A DNA stretch of 25,315 nt from a virus: positions 1-25,315 of the IMG/VR virus record IMGVR_UViG_3300033388_001351. One strand, given 5' to 3'. This document shows, in pieces, positions 6,987-14,468 of this stretch. Within the stretch, counting starts at the first letter, position 1. Each line of letters opens with the position of its first letter. Below the pieces are notes generated by a model. It was not told the DNA's origin and made no database searches. It saw nothing but the letters and a program-made list of their open reading frames with translations. Position numbers and translations under genes: made by a program.

Positions 6987-7516
6987 GTAACATTATAGTA
7001 GACGTTGAAGCAGATGGCCCTTGCCCTGGCTTGTACAGCATGGTATCATTTGGTGCAGTTGTCTTAAGCGAAGGCTTGAACAAAACATTTTATGGTCAGC
7101 TTCGTCCGTTGGACGATGCAAGCATGCCGTACTTGCCAGATGCACTAGCGGTATCAGGACACAGCAGGGAAGAAGTAATGACCTTTCAGAATCCAGAAAC
7201 AACTATGCGAGAATTTGCAGAATGGATTGCGAAAGTAGACAAAGGTCGGCCAATTTTTTGGGCAGACAATAACGGATTTGATTGGCAGTATATCAATTAC
7301 TACTTCCACAGATTTTATGGCCGTAATCCATTCGGGTTCAGTTCACAGAACATAAATAGCTTATATAAGGGAATTACAAGAGACTTGTTTGTGAGCTTCA
7401 AACACTTGCGTAAAACGAAACATACTCACCACCCTGTTGATGATGCAAAGGGTAATGCAGAAGCATTGCTAGCAATGCGAGACACAAAGAATCTAAAGAT
7501 TACAGTTGACAAATAA
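6983..7516 (+). CDS. DEDDh 3'-5' exonuclease (RNase T/DnaQ fold, 177 aa)
   Basis: A small exonuclease removing nucleotides from 3' ends through two metal ions. Exo I is DVEADGP (D7, E9), exo II is WADNNGFDWQYI (D100), and exo III is HTHHPVDDAKGNAEAL (H149/H150 and D153/D154). The length fits a stand-alone exonuclease domain. Similar proteins occur in T4-like cyanophages; it may act like T4 DexA in host DNA degradation, but T4 DexA is larger and the match is by motif only. The start overlaps the previous stop (ATGA), so it is translationally coupled. Confidence 0.85.
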   Translation: MSNIIVDVEADGPCPGLYSMVSFGAVVLSEGLNKTFYGQLRPLDDASMPYLPDALAVSGHSREEVMTFQNPETTMREFAEWIAKVDKGRPIFWADNNGFDWQYINYYFHRFYGRNPFGFSSQNINSLYKGITRDLFVSFKHLRKTKHTHHPVDDAKGNAEALLAMRDTKNLKITVDK

Positions 7517-8192
7517 AGCTAAATTTGCGTGTGGATTTTGCAAACGAGCGTTTACAAATGAACGCACGTTGGGCGCGCACATGTGCGAAAAGAAGCGGCG
7601 TCACAATGACAAGGAAAGTGTAGCTTCTCGTATGGGATTAACATTGTATCAACGCTTTTATGAGTTGAATACAGCAACTAAAAAGCCTAAGTCAATTAAT
7701 GAATTCATCGACAGCAAGTATTACACGGCATTCATAAAGTTTGCACGGCACTTGATGGACTTGAGGCCAGTTGACCAAGCACGGTTTGTCGATTACGTAT
7801 TTCGTAATGGCATTAAGGATAGAGACTGGTGCAAGGACAAAGTATATGAGGCATACATTTTAGACTTGCTAGCAAAAGAACCTGCGTCCAGAGGATTGGA
7901 GCGTAGCATACGCAGCATGGAAGAGTGGGCTAAAGATACAGAGCATGAGTTTAACGAATTCTTCCAGTACGCAACACCATCTGAGGCAACACACATGGTG
8001 CAGATGGGTAAGATTAGTCCGTGGGTTTTGTACTTGGCTGAAACATCAGATTTGTTGTGGGACAGACTTAGTGACGAGCAAGCAAACCTGATTTCGTCTG
8101 TTGTCGATCCAAAAATATGGCAAGCAAAGTTTTCAATCAAACAAGAGGAGTGTAACTTTACACGCGATATATTGCATGAGGCGCACATATAA
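7506..8192 (+). CDS. N-terminal zinc-finger phage protein (228 aa, TTG start)
   Basis: Starts at TTG 7506, overlapping the exonuclease by 11 nt; no ATG precedes the finger. A C2H2-like finger lies at residues 9-33 (CGFCKRAF, then H25, C27 and H33). The remaining ~190 residues are helical with the signature YTAFIKFARHLMDLRPVDQ, a family I recall from marine T4-like phages without a known function. The finger suggests nucleic-acid binding, and its position between an exonuclease and a DnaE-like protein suggests a DNA-metabolism role. Both points are inference. Confidence 0.7.
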   Translation: MTNKAKFACGFCKRAFTNERTLGAHMCEKKRRHNDKESVASRMGLTLYQRFYELNTATKKPKSINEFIDSKYYTAFIKFARHLMDLRPVDQARFVDYVFRNGIKDRDWCKDKVYEAYILDLLAKEPASRGLERSIRSMEEWAKDTEHEFNEFFQYATPSEATHMVQMGKISPWVLYLAETSDLLWDRLSDEQANLISSVVDPKIWQAKFSIKQEECNFTRDILHEAHI

Positions 8193-8776
8193 TGAAAGTT
8201 GACACAGATGTAGACATTGATGTATTTGATCGAAACATTCTCTTAGATAAGGTGCCGCATATTGTTGCCCGCATTGATAGAGAAGATGGCTACGTGAAAC
8301 ACAATACAGGCGTGTACTTCCAACGTATTCCATATGACCCAGTAACAAACATGTCTACGTTCGATCATAAGGACGCCGAAGAACTTGGGTATTTCAAAAT
8401 TGACTTTTTGAATAACAGTGTATACAAAGGTGTGCGTAACGAAAAACACTTGAAGGAACTTGCTGATAAAGAGCCTCAATGGGATTTGTTGGAGCATGAA
8501 GACATTATAGCGAATCTTGTGCATATACATGACTACGCCGAGTTAGTAGGCCGATTAAAGCCAACAACATTACCACAGCTTGCAATGATTCTCGGAGTCA
8601 TTCGACCAGGCAAGGCACACTTGCGCAACAGCACATGGGAAGAAATTGAAAAGGACGTTTGGGTCAAGCCGACTGACGGCAGCTACTACTTCAAAAAATC
8701 TCACGCACATGCTTTTGCATTGTCAATTATGGTGCAGTTGAATTTGATGGTTGAAGTTGCACTAACACAAAGTTGA
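8192..8776 (+). CDS. miniature DnaE-like (Pol III alpha) palm/finger protein (194 aa)
   Basis: The sequence follows the bacterial DnaE catalytic core in condensed order. Residues 4-14 (DTDVDIDVFDR) match PDFDVDF, which holds two catalytic Asp. Residues 36-43 (KHNTGVYF) match KHAGGVVI. Residues 54-73 (MSTFDHKDAEELGYFKIDFL) match the segment ending KFDFLGL, with the third Asp as D71. Residues 119-141 match the segment ending LFRPG (VIRPGK here). Residues 166-178 (YFKKSHAHAFALS) match the FNKSHAAAYAL finger motif. The PHP, thumb, tau- and clamp-binding and OB domains are absent. A T4-like phage should already carry a B-family polymerase, so this may be a relic with a new job or a specialised small polymerase. 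Coupled to the upstream gene by TAATG. Confidence 0.75.
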   Translation: MKVDTDVDIDVFDRNILLDKVPHIVARIDREDGYVKHNTGVYFQRIPYDPVTNMSTFDHKDAEELGYFKIDFLNNSVYKGVRNEKHLKELADKEPQWDLLEHEDIIANLVHIHDYAELVGRLKPTTLPQLAMILGVIRPGKAHLRNSTWEEIEKDVWVKPTDGSYYFKKSHAHAFALSIMVQLNLMVEVALTQS

Positions 8777-8777
8777 T

Positions 8778-9020
8778 ATGACGATCCTTGAAGATCCTGA
8801 TAGAGAATATGGCTTAGTAGTTGGTGAGCCTTATTTGTGGCGTGATTATAACGGCAAGTATTGTATTCTTCAAGATGAGACTATGCTTAAGACAGATGAG
8901 AATGGTCATGTAAATGCATTATATTCGTCAGAAGAACTGGTTGATCCGAATCCATCGGAAGCAGAAATATTCAAATTTATATTAGCGGGTAAGGTTAAAA
9001 AGTCAGGTTATAGGGTATAG
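8778..9020 (+). CDS. small hypothetical protein (80 aa)
   Basis: Begins one base after the previous stop and ends overlapping, tail to tail, the minus-strand gene ending at 9008. It is acidic and predicted to be beta-rich in the first half (YGLVVGEPYLWRDYNGKYCI). No recognised domain. It is the last gene of the uvsW-led cluster. No hairpin terminator is visible at the convergent end. Confidence 0.6.
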   Translation: MTILEDPDREYGLVVGEPYLWRDYNGKYCILQDETMLKTDENGHVNALYSSEELVDPNPSEAEIFKFILAGKVKKSGYRV

Positions 9021-9613
9021 ATTTTGGGATTGCCCTGATCGTCTAGCTCATACTCAGCAGCATGTTTAGCAAATGCTTGATCGCCTTCCCTAAACATATC
9101 TTGTAAGCGTTCCAGCGCACCAATCGTAGCCTTGTAATTCTTCTTACCCAACGTAATAGCAGCATGGCGAGCCATTGCTTGCGCATAATTATAAACAGGA
9201 AGCTTTGCATGTTCCTGTGCGTATGCAGCTAATCTTTTATCTACTTCTGCTCTGTAAGCTTCTTCTGTAAGGCTTGGGTCCTTCTCTTGCCTGTAGCTGA
9301 CGCTAGAACGCACGTTTTCTTCGGCCTCTTTTTCAAATCCGTATCCTCTAGTCAATGTACCCAAAGTCTTTTCTACTTTGTCCCTAACAATTCCAGGATA
9401 GAAACTTCCGTAGTGCGCGTGGTGTGACATACGATGTGTTAGGTCACCCACATGTTCAAGTACAAAACTTAATACGCCACCACCCAATGCTGTCTGCGCC
9501 TTACGCATAGCAATTTCAGGAAGGCCACGTTGCTCGTTGCCTAGTTCAACGAATGCTGCCGCAACATGCTCGGGTAGCTCAATTTCTTTGTTGTCAAACT
9601 CAAATAATCTCAT
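9008..9613 (-). CDS. helical late protein, possible virion cargo (201 aa)
   Basis: Start ATG 9613 (MRLFEFDNKEIEL) overlaps the upstream stop as ATGA. The protein is almost entirely helical, with amphipathic stretches such as EEAYRAEVDKRLAAYAQEHA and ATIGALERLQDMFREGDQAF, and His-rich RMSHHAHYGSF in the middle. No cysteine motif or membrane segment. The opening MRLFEF resembles the short leaders of other late proteins here but lacks a clear (I/L)xE|small site. It is the fifth gene of the minus operon read from the late promoter at 11436-11444. Confidence 0.6.
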   Translation of the reverse strand: MRLFEFDNKEIELPEHVAAAFVELGNEQRGLPEIAMRKAQTALGGGVLSFVLEHVGDLTHRMSHHAHYGSFYPGIVRDKVEKTLGTLTRGYGFEKEAEENVRSSVSYRQEKDPSLTEEAYRAEVDKRLAAYAQEHAKLPVYNYAQAMARHAAITLGKKNYKATIGALERLQDMFREGDQAFAKHAAEYELDDQGNPKIYTL

Positions 9614-10194
9614 GTGCCTATTTCGCGCTTCAACCTTAGTTGTGTTGCAAAGCCTAATCCAGGAACTACGCTGCCGACTTTCCAGCCGAACCATATTTCA
9701 CTGTATGTGCCGTCGTCATTGAGCCATACACGACGCCAGCCAGCAAGTAGGCCCCTACGACGCCACAGCGAGGCGCTGGTCACACCCGCTGCAATCAGAT
9801 CGTGTGCTTCCAAGCTATCTCCTTGCCAACCATACTTGTCAAAAGGTTTATCATCGTCAAATAGGAAGCGCATGTTATTAAGTGGGTTGCGTATAGAGAA
9901 CCACCACCATTGTGGAAATACTTTCTTGTACCAAAAGTTTTGTACATAGCGATCAAACCATGCAGGGTAGCCTTCTTCTTGATTGCCGTAAATTGGGAGC
10001 TTCTTCATGTCTACATTGAATAGCAACGCTAATGGAATTACAACAACCATACCAAACGGAATTAATCCGACTGGCAAGAATGCCTGCCACCATGTTATAT
10101 CAACAAACGGCCATACGATAACGAGTGGGAAAACAAACAACAGCATGATAACTGCCCACTGTACAATGTGAAATAGTTTAACTAAAGGATTCAT
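9610..10194 (-). CDS. phage membrane protein with two N-terminal helices (194 aa)
   Basis: Two hydrophobic helices span about residues 7-30 (IVQWAVIMLLFVFPLVIVW) and 36-60 (WQAFLPVGLIPFGMVVVIPL), followed by a Trp- and Arg-rich soluble part (FPQWWWFSIRNPLNNMRFLF; RRRGLLAGWRRVW). I recall this arrangement from a family of small phage proteins of unknown function. Its place in a late operon suggests a role at the membrane during assembly or lysis, but no holin or spanin signature is present. Linked by ATGA overlaps on both sides. Confidence 0.65.
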   Translation of the reverse strand: MNPLVKLFHIVQWAVIMLLFVFPLVIVWPFVDITWWQAFLPVGLIPFGMVVVIPLALLFNVDMKKLPIYGNQEEGYPAWFDRYVQNFWYKKVFPQWWWFSIRNPLNNMRFLFDDDKPFDKYGWQGDSLEAHDLIAAGVTSASLWRRRGLLAGWRRVWLNDDGTYSEIWFGWKVGSVVPGLGFATQLRLKREIGT

Positions 10195-10625
10195 GCGTAA
10201 TCAGTTGGTTGCCAGCGAGGATGCATGTTCTTAATTTCGTTTCTGTCAAAATCATCCATCTTTGACATAGAGCGAACATCAGCACCATGATAATCTAGGA
10301 CATACCCAGAATCATCGCGCTTTCCGTAAACATTCTTGTCTTCAAAACTGCCATCATCATAAGCTGCATCAAGCTTTCTAGCAATTTCTGCGGCCTGCTC
10401 ATATGACTCAACATTAATGGCTACAACACGCCCGCCATCGCCCTTTCCTTTGTATCGTCCCTTGCCATCAGCAGGATCGCCGTCGCCATACCATTCCCAT
10501 GATTGCGCATGCCACGCAACATAGTAAGGTGAATCTTTCATAGCTTGCTCTTTTTCGCCTTGCTCACTATTGTAATCGACCATCTCTGGATCGTCGCGGC
10601 GAACCGCTATTTCTACTAATTTCAT
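10191..10625 (-). CDS. hypothetical late protein (144 aa)
   Basis: Starts MKLVEIAVRRDDPE. The leader resembles those of other late genes here (MKLLEI, MRLFEF). A central Gly/Lys/Asp stretch (GDPADGKGRYKGKGDGG) is followed by VVAINVESYEQAAEIARKLD, which looks like a small alpha/beta fold. It has no cysteine, membrane or enzyme motif that I recognise. The stop overlaps the next start as ATGA, and 3 nt separate it from the gene upstream. Confidence 0.6.
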   Translation of the reverse strand: MKLVEIAVRRDDPEMVDYNSEQGEKEQAMKDSPYYVAWHAQSWEWYGDGDPADGKGRYKGKGDGGRVVAINVESYEQAAEIARKLDAAYDDGSFEDKNVYGKRDDSGYVLDYHGADVRSMSKMDDFDRNEIKNMHPRWQPTDYA

Positions 10626-10628
10626 AAT

Positions 10629-11108
10629 TTAATCCTTCCTATTCTTTTTGAAAACAGTAACACGTTCGCTATAATAGCCATTTGACTGACCGAACCAACG
10701 TAATGTTACATGCCCTTTTATCGTGCCAAGTTTGTAAAATGTCCAAGTGTATGACTCAACCATGTAGTCACCGTAGTAATCTCTATCATCTTCGTCTGAC
10801 TTCAATCGGTCAGGCGGATTCTCATCTCTGCTAACAACTTCTTCAGCTTCTAAAATTGGGGTGCCGATTAGGTCGTCCAAATCACCAACAATATCTTCAA
10901 GATAAACAGACTCGCAGCAATCGCCTACATGATACATCTCATAATATTCGTCGTCTGCTGTCGTAAAATCAATCTGTGCCTTACCTGAGCCAACCTCAAC
11001 ATGAGTGAGAACTTTTCCTTTAAGGTCGGCAATATCTACTTGGTCATCTTCCCAATAGCCTTCCTCGATTCTCTCGATGGTTTCCATTAGTTTTCGCATT
11101 TCGTTCAT
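10629..11108 (-). CDS. conserved small protein, DUF7448-like, with cargo-type leader (159 aa)
   Basis: After a leader MNEMRKLMETIERIEE|G, nearly identical to that of the 800-residue protein, the body carries LKGKVLTHVEV, then YHVGDCCESVYLEDIVGDLD and IGTPILEAEEV. From memory this matches a widespread phage/bacterial domain listed as DUF7448; function unknown. Family members I recall lack the MNEMRKLME leader, which suggests the leader was added as a targeting tag, probably for packaging into the capsid. I-E-E|G at the leader end fits a prohead-protease site. The start overlaps the upstream stop by ATGA. Confidence 0.7.
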   Translation of the reverse strand: MNEMRKLMETIERIEEGYWEDDQVDIADLKGKVLTHVEVGSGKAQIDFTTADDEYYEMYHVGDCCESVYLEDIVGDLDDLIGTPILEAEEVVSRDENPPDRLKSDEDDRDYYGDYMVESYTWTFYKLGTIKGHVTLRWFGQSNGYYSERVTVFKKNRKD

Positions 11109-11431
11109 AGTCCAAAATCCTTATCAAACGCCGCTTGTTCTTCATCTGTGTACTGCTCGTGCTGTCTGTCCCATGCCTCTAATTCATACTTGTTTTGCTT
11201 GTATCCATTCTTTGCACTCTCAACCAAATACAAGAAATAAAACTTGAACCAGCCCATTCTACGAACTTGCTCAATATGAATGTACTCATGCTTAAATATT
11301 GCAAGCAAATAATCAGGCCGACTCTTTAATGAGGTCGTAGTCCTTGAGTAAAGTATAAATGGGTAGAGTGTAATCGCACCTACTCTGAGTAGTTGCGGAA
11401 TCCAATTGTTGTATTTTCGACGTATCTTCAT
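11105..11431 (-). CDS. HEXXH metallopeptidase-like protein (108 aa), leaderless late mRNA
   Basis: A zinc-binding HEYIH motif (H48, E49, H52) with IEQ following, and a downstream NKYELEAWDRQ (E83) that could supply the third ligand, as in small NPxExEA-type peptidase-like proteins. A hydrophobic stretch WFKFYFLYLV lies at 61-70. Substrate unknown; a role in lysis or virion maturation is possible. The late promoter GATAAATAC at 11436-11444 places transcription start exactly on the A of ATG 11431, so no leader or ribosome site exists. It is first gene of a five-gene operon. Confidence 0.65.
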   Translation of the reverse strand: MKIRRKYNNWIPQLLRVGAITLYPFILYSRTTTSLKSRPDYLLAIFKHEYIHIEQVRRMGWFKFYFLYLVESAKNGYKQNKYELEAWDRQHEQYTDEEQAAFDKDFGL

Positions 11432-11435
11432 ACGT

Positions 11436-11444
11436 GTATTTATC
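11436..11444 (-). promoter_or_regulatory. T4-type late promoter, leaderless
   Basis: GATAAATAC on the minus strand. With T4 spacing, +1 falls at 11431, the first base of the start codon. Confidence 0.8.
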
Positions 11445-11450
11445 GTCGAA

Positions 11451-11831
11451 CTACTTTTTTACTAGCTGTATTTGACGGCGTTTGATGCGTTTCTGGAATA
11501 AGTTATTGAGGGAGGTGATTGGGCCGAAAAGGACTTCGGTATTTTTGACTTGGACTGTGCGGATGTATGGCTTATACGGAGCCAGTTGGCCTTGTAGGAA
11601 TATATTTGGTGGGAGTAGTCTGTTGCTCTCGTACCACCATATCTCGCCTAACTCTAGGAATAGGGCTTGCTCGTTGCCTTCTGGGATTGACTGGTAATCA
11701 TAGAAGCTCATAATCTTTTCATCAGCGTTTAGGATGATGCAGATAAATTCTTGCTCTGCTGCTTTCACACAACTGAGGTATGGGAACTGCTTCTGTATTT
11801 CTTCAAGTCGTTCTAGGTCATCAAAGTCCAT
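11451..11831 (-). CDS. conserved T4-like phage protein of unknown function (126 aa)
   Basis: Recognisable segments are ELGEIWWYESNRLLPPNIFL, PYKPYIRTVQVKNTEVLFGP and a basic tail KRIKRRQIQLVKK. I recall homologues in marine T4-like phages annotated only as hypothetical. The basic C-terminus suggests nucleic-acid contact. It is transcribed from a perfect TATAAATA promoter with a 24-nt leader. The next gene downstream has its own promoter in the 19-nt gap, so this is probably a separate unit with read-through. Confidence 0.65.
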   Translation of the reverse strand: MDFDDLERLEEIQKQFPYLSCVKAAEQEFICIILNADEKIMSFYDYQSIPEGNEQALFLELGEIWWYESNRLLPPNIFLQGQLAPYKPYIRTVQVKNTEVLFGPITSLNNLFQKRIKRRQIQLVKK

Positions 11832-11860
11832 TTTAAGAGTCTCGTTATTGTCTACAGTGA

Positions 11861-11868
11861 TATTTATA
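11861..11868 (-). promoter_or_regulatory. T4-type late promoter, exact consensus
   Basis: TATAAATA on the minus strand, the exact T4 late consensus. Predicted +1 near 11855, 24 nt before ATG 11831. Apart from this and the sigma70 promoter, the 11832-12062 gap holds only AT-rich sequence. Confidence 0.85.
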
Positions 11869-12003
11869 AAAAGCGAAAACCACTATAGTTTATTTTGTGG
11901 AAGATTTTGTAAGTCCTTGATTCTTAAGGCAATATAAGTTGTTGATGCTACAGAATAAGTGAAAAAAGTTATAAGTCATTGATATGTAAGAAGATTTATG
12001 TTT

Positions 12004-12032
12004 GACAAGTGGAGAGAAGTTACGTATAATGT
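12004..12032 (+). promoter_or_regulatory. perfect sigma70 consensus promoter
   Basis: TTGACA (12004-12009), 17-bp spacer, TATAAT (12027-12032). Both hexamers match the consensus. Expected +1 is near 12039, upstream of the gene at 12063 with its GGAG ribosome site. Confidence 0.92.
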
Positions 12033-12062
12033 ACTTATACAATGAGAAAACGGAGTTACACA

Positions 12063-12458
12063 ATGGCTTATATGTCCCAAGACCACAAAAAAGAATTAGC
12101 CCCTGCAATCCGCGACTGGTGTAAGTCGCACGGCGTCAAGGCCAGCATTGCAGTTCGCAATCACTCCACGCTTGTAGTCAATATCAAAAGTGGCCCGCTA
12201 GATTTTTGCGAGAACTACTTTTATACGTCTGCTAAGAGTCGTCCGATCACCGCACAAGTACCGACGTACATTCAAGTCAACACGTATTGGGCGCATGAAC
12301 ATTTTTCTAGCCATTGTCGCAAGTTTCTTGTTGGCTTGATTGATCTCATGAATGTTGGCAACCATGACAAGTCTGACGTTCAAAGTGACTACTTCAATGT
12401 TGGCTGGTATGTCGATGTAAACATCGGCGACAGTAACAAACCCTACGAAGTTTCGTAG
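12063..12458 (+). CDS. conserved early phage protein (131 aa)
   Basis: Start ATG 12063 (MAYMSQDHKKELAPAIRDWC), 5 nt after the stretch GGAGTTA; an upstream in-frame ATG lies too close to the +1. The opening, with VKASIAVRNHSTLVVNIKSG at about 23-42, matches a hypothetical protein family I remember in many phages and some bacteria. Function unknown. The strongest host promoter in the window drives it, and a strong terminator follows, so it is a monocistronic early gene, plausibly acting on a host target soon after infection. The last bases form the palindrome CTACGAA-GT-TTCGTAG over the stop codon. Confidence 0.75.
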   Translation: MAYMSQDHKKELAPAIRDWCKSHGVKASIAVRNHSTLVVNIKSGPLDFCENYFYTSAKSRPITAQVPTYIQVNTYWAHEHFSSHCRKFLVGLIDLMNVGNHDKSDVQSDYFNVGWYVDVNIGDSNKPYEVS

Positions 12459-12474
12459 CCCATTCCGCATAAAC

Positions 12475-12500
12475 AAAAGCCCCGCTCGTCGGGGCTTTTT
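12475..12500 (+). terminator. Rho-independent terminator
   Basis: GCCCCG/CGGGGC stem (12479-12484 with 12490-12495), loop CTCGT, flanked by AAAA and TTTTT. It ends the early gene and isolates the late gene downstream. Confidence 0.93.
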
Positions 12501-12525
12501 CGTGGCTGGTAGAATAGCGAAGTGA

Positions 12526-12534
12526 GATAAATAC
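12526..12534 (+). promoter_or_regulatory. T4-type late promoter, leaderless
   Basis: GATAAATAC. With T4 spacing +1 is 12539, the A of the next ATG. Confidence 0.8.
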
Positions 12535-12538
12535 AAGC

Positions 12539-13390
12539 ATGAACGACATAATCAAACTTTTATCAATGGAGAATCGACTAGACCTCGAATACTGTGATAA
12601 TACAATACGGAGTTGCCAAGTGACGAACAATTCACCCCTCAATAGAAAGACCATAAAAATCCACAAAGGCGTTGATAATAGCATCAGATTCCGAGTGTTA
12701 AACCCAGACAGGAAGCTTGTGTCAGTTGACCACTTATCAATTCAGTGCCGCTTCGTTAATGCTGAAAATCAGGAACGTGTATTAGACAAAACAGCGGTAC
12801 TCGCATCAACAAAGGGCGACGTAAGGCTTAATATTTCAGAAGGTGAACTTGTAAGCATAGCGGCAGGATTTTATCACCTAATAGTAGTTGGCGAAGAGGC
12901 ACTGATGCCAGGTGTAGTGGGTAGTGAAACATTTGCAACACCATTCTATACGAATCAGATGGGTGACATTATTGCAACAGTCGAAATTGTTGCGTCCGCC
13001 GATCCAACACCAGTGCCAACAGTTGAAATAGGCCCAGATAACTGGCGTGTTACTAATGAACTAGGAGCCCCACTTAGATACTATAGCTCTGCTATTTCAG
13101 GAGCAAGGGTACGCAACCACATTAATGCTGTCCATACATTTTCTGTTGCAACGACAGGGTATACGGGTACGCTACAAATCAAGGGCACGTTGGATCAACA
13201 GCCATCCCCTGATATGCAGGGTTATTTCCCTATCGACATAACTTCAGGAACTGATATTATTTCGTTTACTGACTTTACTGGAATTACGTCGCATACATTT
13301 ACGGCTAACTTCCTCTGGATGGTTTTTGTTTATACTCCAGATACGAGCCTCGATGATTTCGGTACAATGGACAAAGTACTATTACGATAA
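12539..13390 (+). CDS. virion/baseplate-type structural protein (283 aa)
   Basis: Almost wholly beta-strand. The N-terminal domain (about 40-120: KIHKGVDNSIRFRVLNPDRK, LSIQCRFVNAENQERVL, GFYHLIVVGEE) resembles Ig-like attachment domains of phage baseplate and tail accessory proteins. The C-terminal half (about 175-283: TFSVATTGYTGTLQIKGTLD) looks like a second beta-sandwich. It is expressed late from its own promoter, which fits a virion protein. The late +1 coincides with ATG 12539. An internal ATG at 12566 has no ribosome site, so I keep the first. Exact location in the particle is unknown. Confidence 0.65.
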   Translation: MNDIIKLLSMENRLDLEYCDNTIRSCQVTNNSPLNRKTIKIHKGVDNSIRFRVLNPDRKLVSVDHLSIQCRFVNAENQERVLDKTAVLASTKGDVRLNISEGELVSIAAGFYHLIVVGEEALMPGVVGSETFATPFYTNQMGDIIATVEIVASADPTPVPTVEIGPDNWRVTNELGAPLRYYSSAISGARVRNHINAVHTFSVATTGYTGTLQIKGTLDQQPSPDMQGYFPIDITSGTDIISFTDFTGITSHTFTANFLWMVFVYTPDTSLDDFGTMDKVLLR

Positions 13391-13392
13391 CA

Positions 13393-13421
13393 TTGCTTTT
13401 TCAGCTATGTTCTGTTATAAT
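13393..13421 (+). promoter_or_regulatory. extended -10 host-type promoter for primase/helicase, leaderless
   Basis: TTGCTT (13393-13398), 17-bp spacer, TGt-TATAAT (13416-13421). ATG 13428 is the seventh base after the -10, at the expected +1. Confidence 0.8.
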
Positions 13422-13427
13422 ACATAG

Positions 13428-14468
13428 ATGGCCGTTGAGGAAATTCTAAAAGATACAATAAGCCAGCATATCGGTCCTTTGAAACAAACACCTAGTGGAT
13501 GGAAAAAGAGGAACTGTATGCTGTGCCACCTACGCGGACAGTCGATGGACAAGCGGGAACGATTCGGCATTATTGACATTGAAGGAGGCATGAATATAAA
13601 CTGCTTCAACTGTGGATTTACAACAGGCTGGAGGCCAGCATCACTACTTGGCGACAAGATGGTATTTTTCTTGACTGCGTTAGGCGTAGCAGAAGAGGAT
13701 GTTAAGAGACTCAAGTTTGAAGCGTTCAGGGAAGCGAACAATATACAAACAAAGGAGTTCAAGCTAAAGGGTGCGATAACGGCCAAGTGGCATGAGATTG
13801 ATTTGATCGAAGACTGCCATCCTATGAGATTTTGGATCGAGAATGCATGTGAGGACAAAGACTTTTTGAAGGCAATCGAATACACAGACAGTCGTAGCTT
13901 ACTTGACATTGATAAAGTGTACTGGACACCAACAAAGAAGCGTATGTTTAACAAGCGATTCATTTATCCGTTCTTCTACAAGGGAAAAATTGTTGGCTAC
14001 ACTGGTCGCCTATCAGGCAACCCGCCAAGCAAGAACGTACCAAAGTATTTGACTGAAATGCCACCATCATACATATACGGTGTGGACAATCAGGTGGACA
14101 AGAAGTTCATAATTGTGGGCGAAGGCATGACTGATGCTGTAGTTACAGATGGAATTGGTGTGTTGCACAATAAAATTAACGCTGACCAAGTAAGCTTGAT
14201 AAATAGTTTGCCTGGACAAAAGATTCTTTGTCCAGATAGGGATAAGGATGGCGATGAATTAATAGAAACAGCAATAGAAAATAAATGGTTTGTTGCGTTT
14301 CCAAATTGGGGCCGTAACAAGAAAGGCGATCCCGTTAAAGATGCTAGTGAAGCAACAGAAATATACGGGCATTTGCTAACACTCAAAAGCATAATAGAAT
14401 CTCGAACGAAAGATTCACATGCAATAAGAATGAAAAGAAAATTAGATAGGGTAACACATGGATATTAA
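13428..14468 (+). CDS. 61: DNA primase, T4 gp61-like (346 aa)
   Basis: Makes RNA primers for lagging-strand synthesis with the gp41 helicase. The N-terminal zinc finger has C30, C33, C59 and C62 (CMLC, CFNC). The TOPRIM catalytic core has IIVGEGMTDAVV (E232) and CPDRDKDGDE (D270, D272, D274). The length equals T4 gp61 (about 342 aa). The start codon sits on the predicted transcription start, so the mRNA would be leaderless. The gene overlaps the helicase gene by 11 nt, the standard T4-like pairing for a primosome. Confidence 0.93.
   Translation: MAVEEILKDTISQHIGPLKQTPSGWKKRNCMLCHLRGQSMDKRERFGIIDIEGGMNINCFNCGFTTGWRPASLLGDKMVFFLTALGVAEEDVKRLKFEAFREANNIQTKEFKLKGAITAKWHEIDLIEDCHPMRFWIENACEDKDFLKAIEYTDSRSLLDIDKVYWTPTKKRMFNKRFIYPFFYKGKIVGYTGRLSGNPPSKNVPKYLTEMPPSYIYGVDNQVDKKFIIVGEGMTDAVVTDGIGVLHNKINADQVSLINSLPGQKILCPDRDKDGDELIETAIENKWFVAFPNWGRNKKGDPVKDASEATEIYGHLLTLKSIIESRTKDSHAIRMKRKLDRVTHGY

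Noticed and set aside
7350-7372. ATAAATA late-promoter-like string inside the exonuclease gene
   Set aside because: It lies within a coding region with no gene start suitably downstream.
12443-12458. Operator-like palindrome CTACGAA-GT-TTCGTAG
   Set aside because: It overlaps the stop codon of an early gene and the loop is too short for a hairpin; no second copy was found, so regulation is unsupported.
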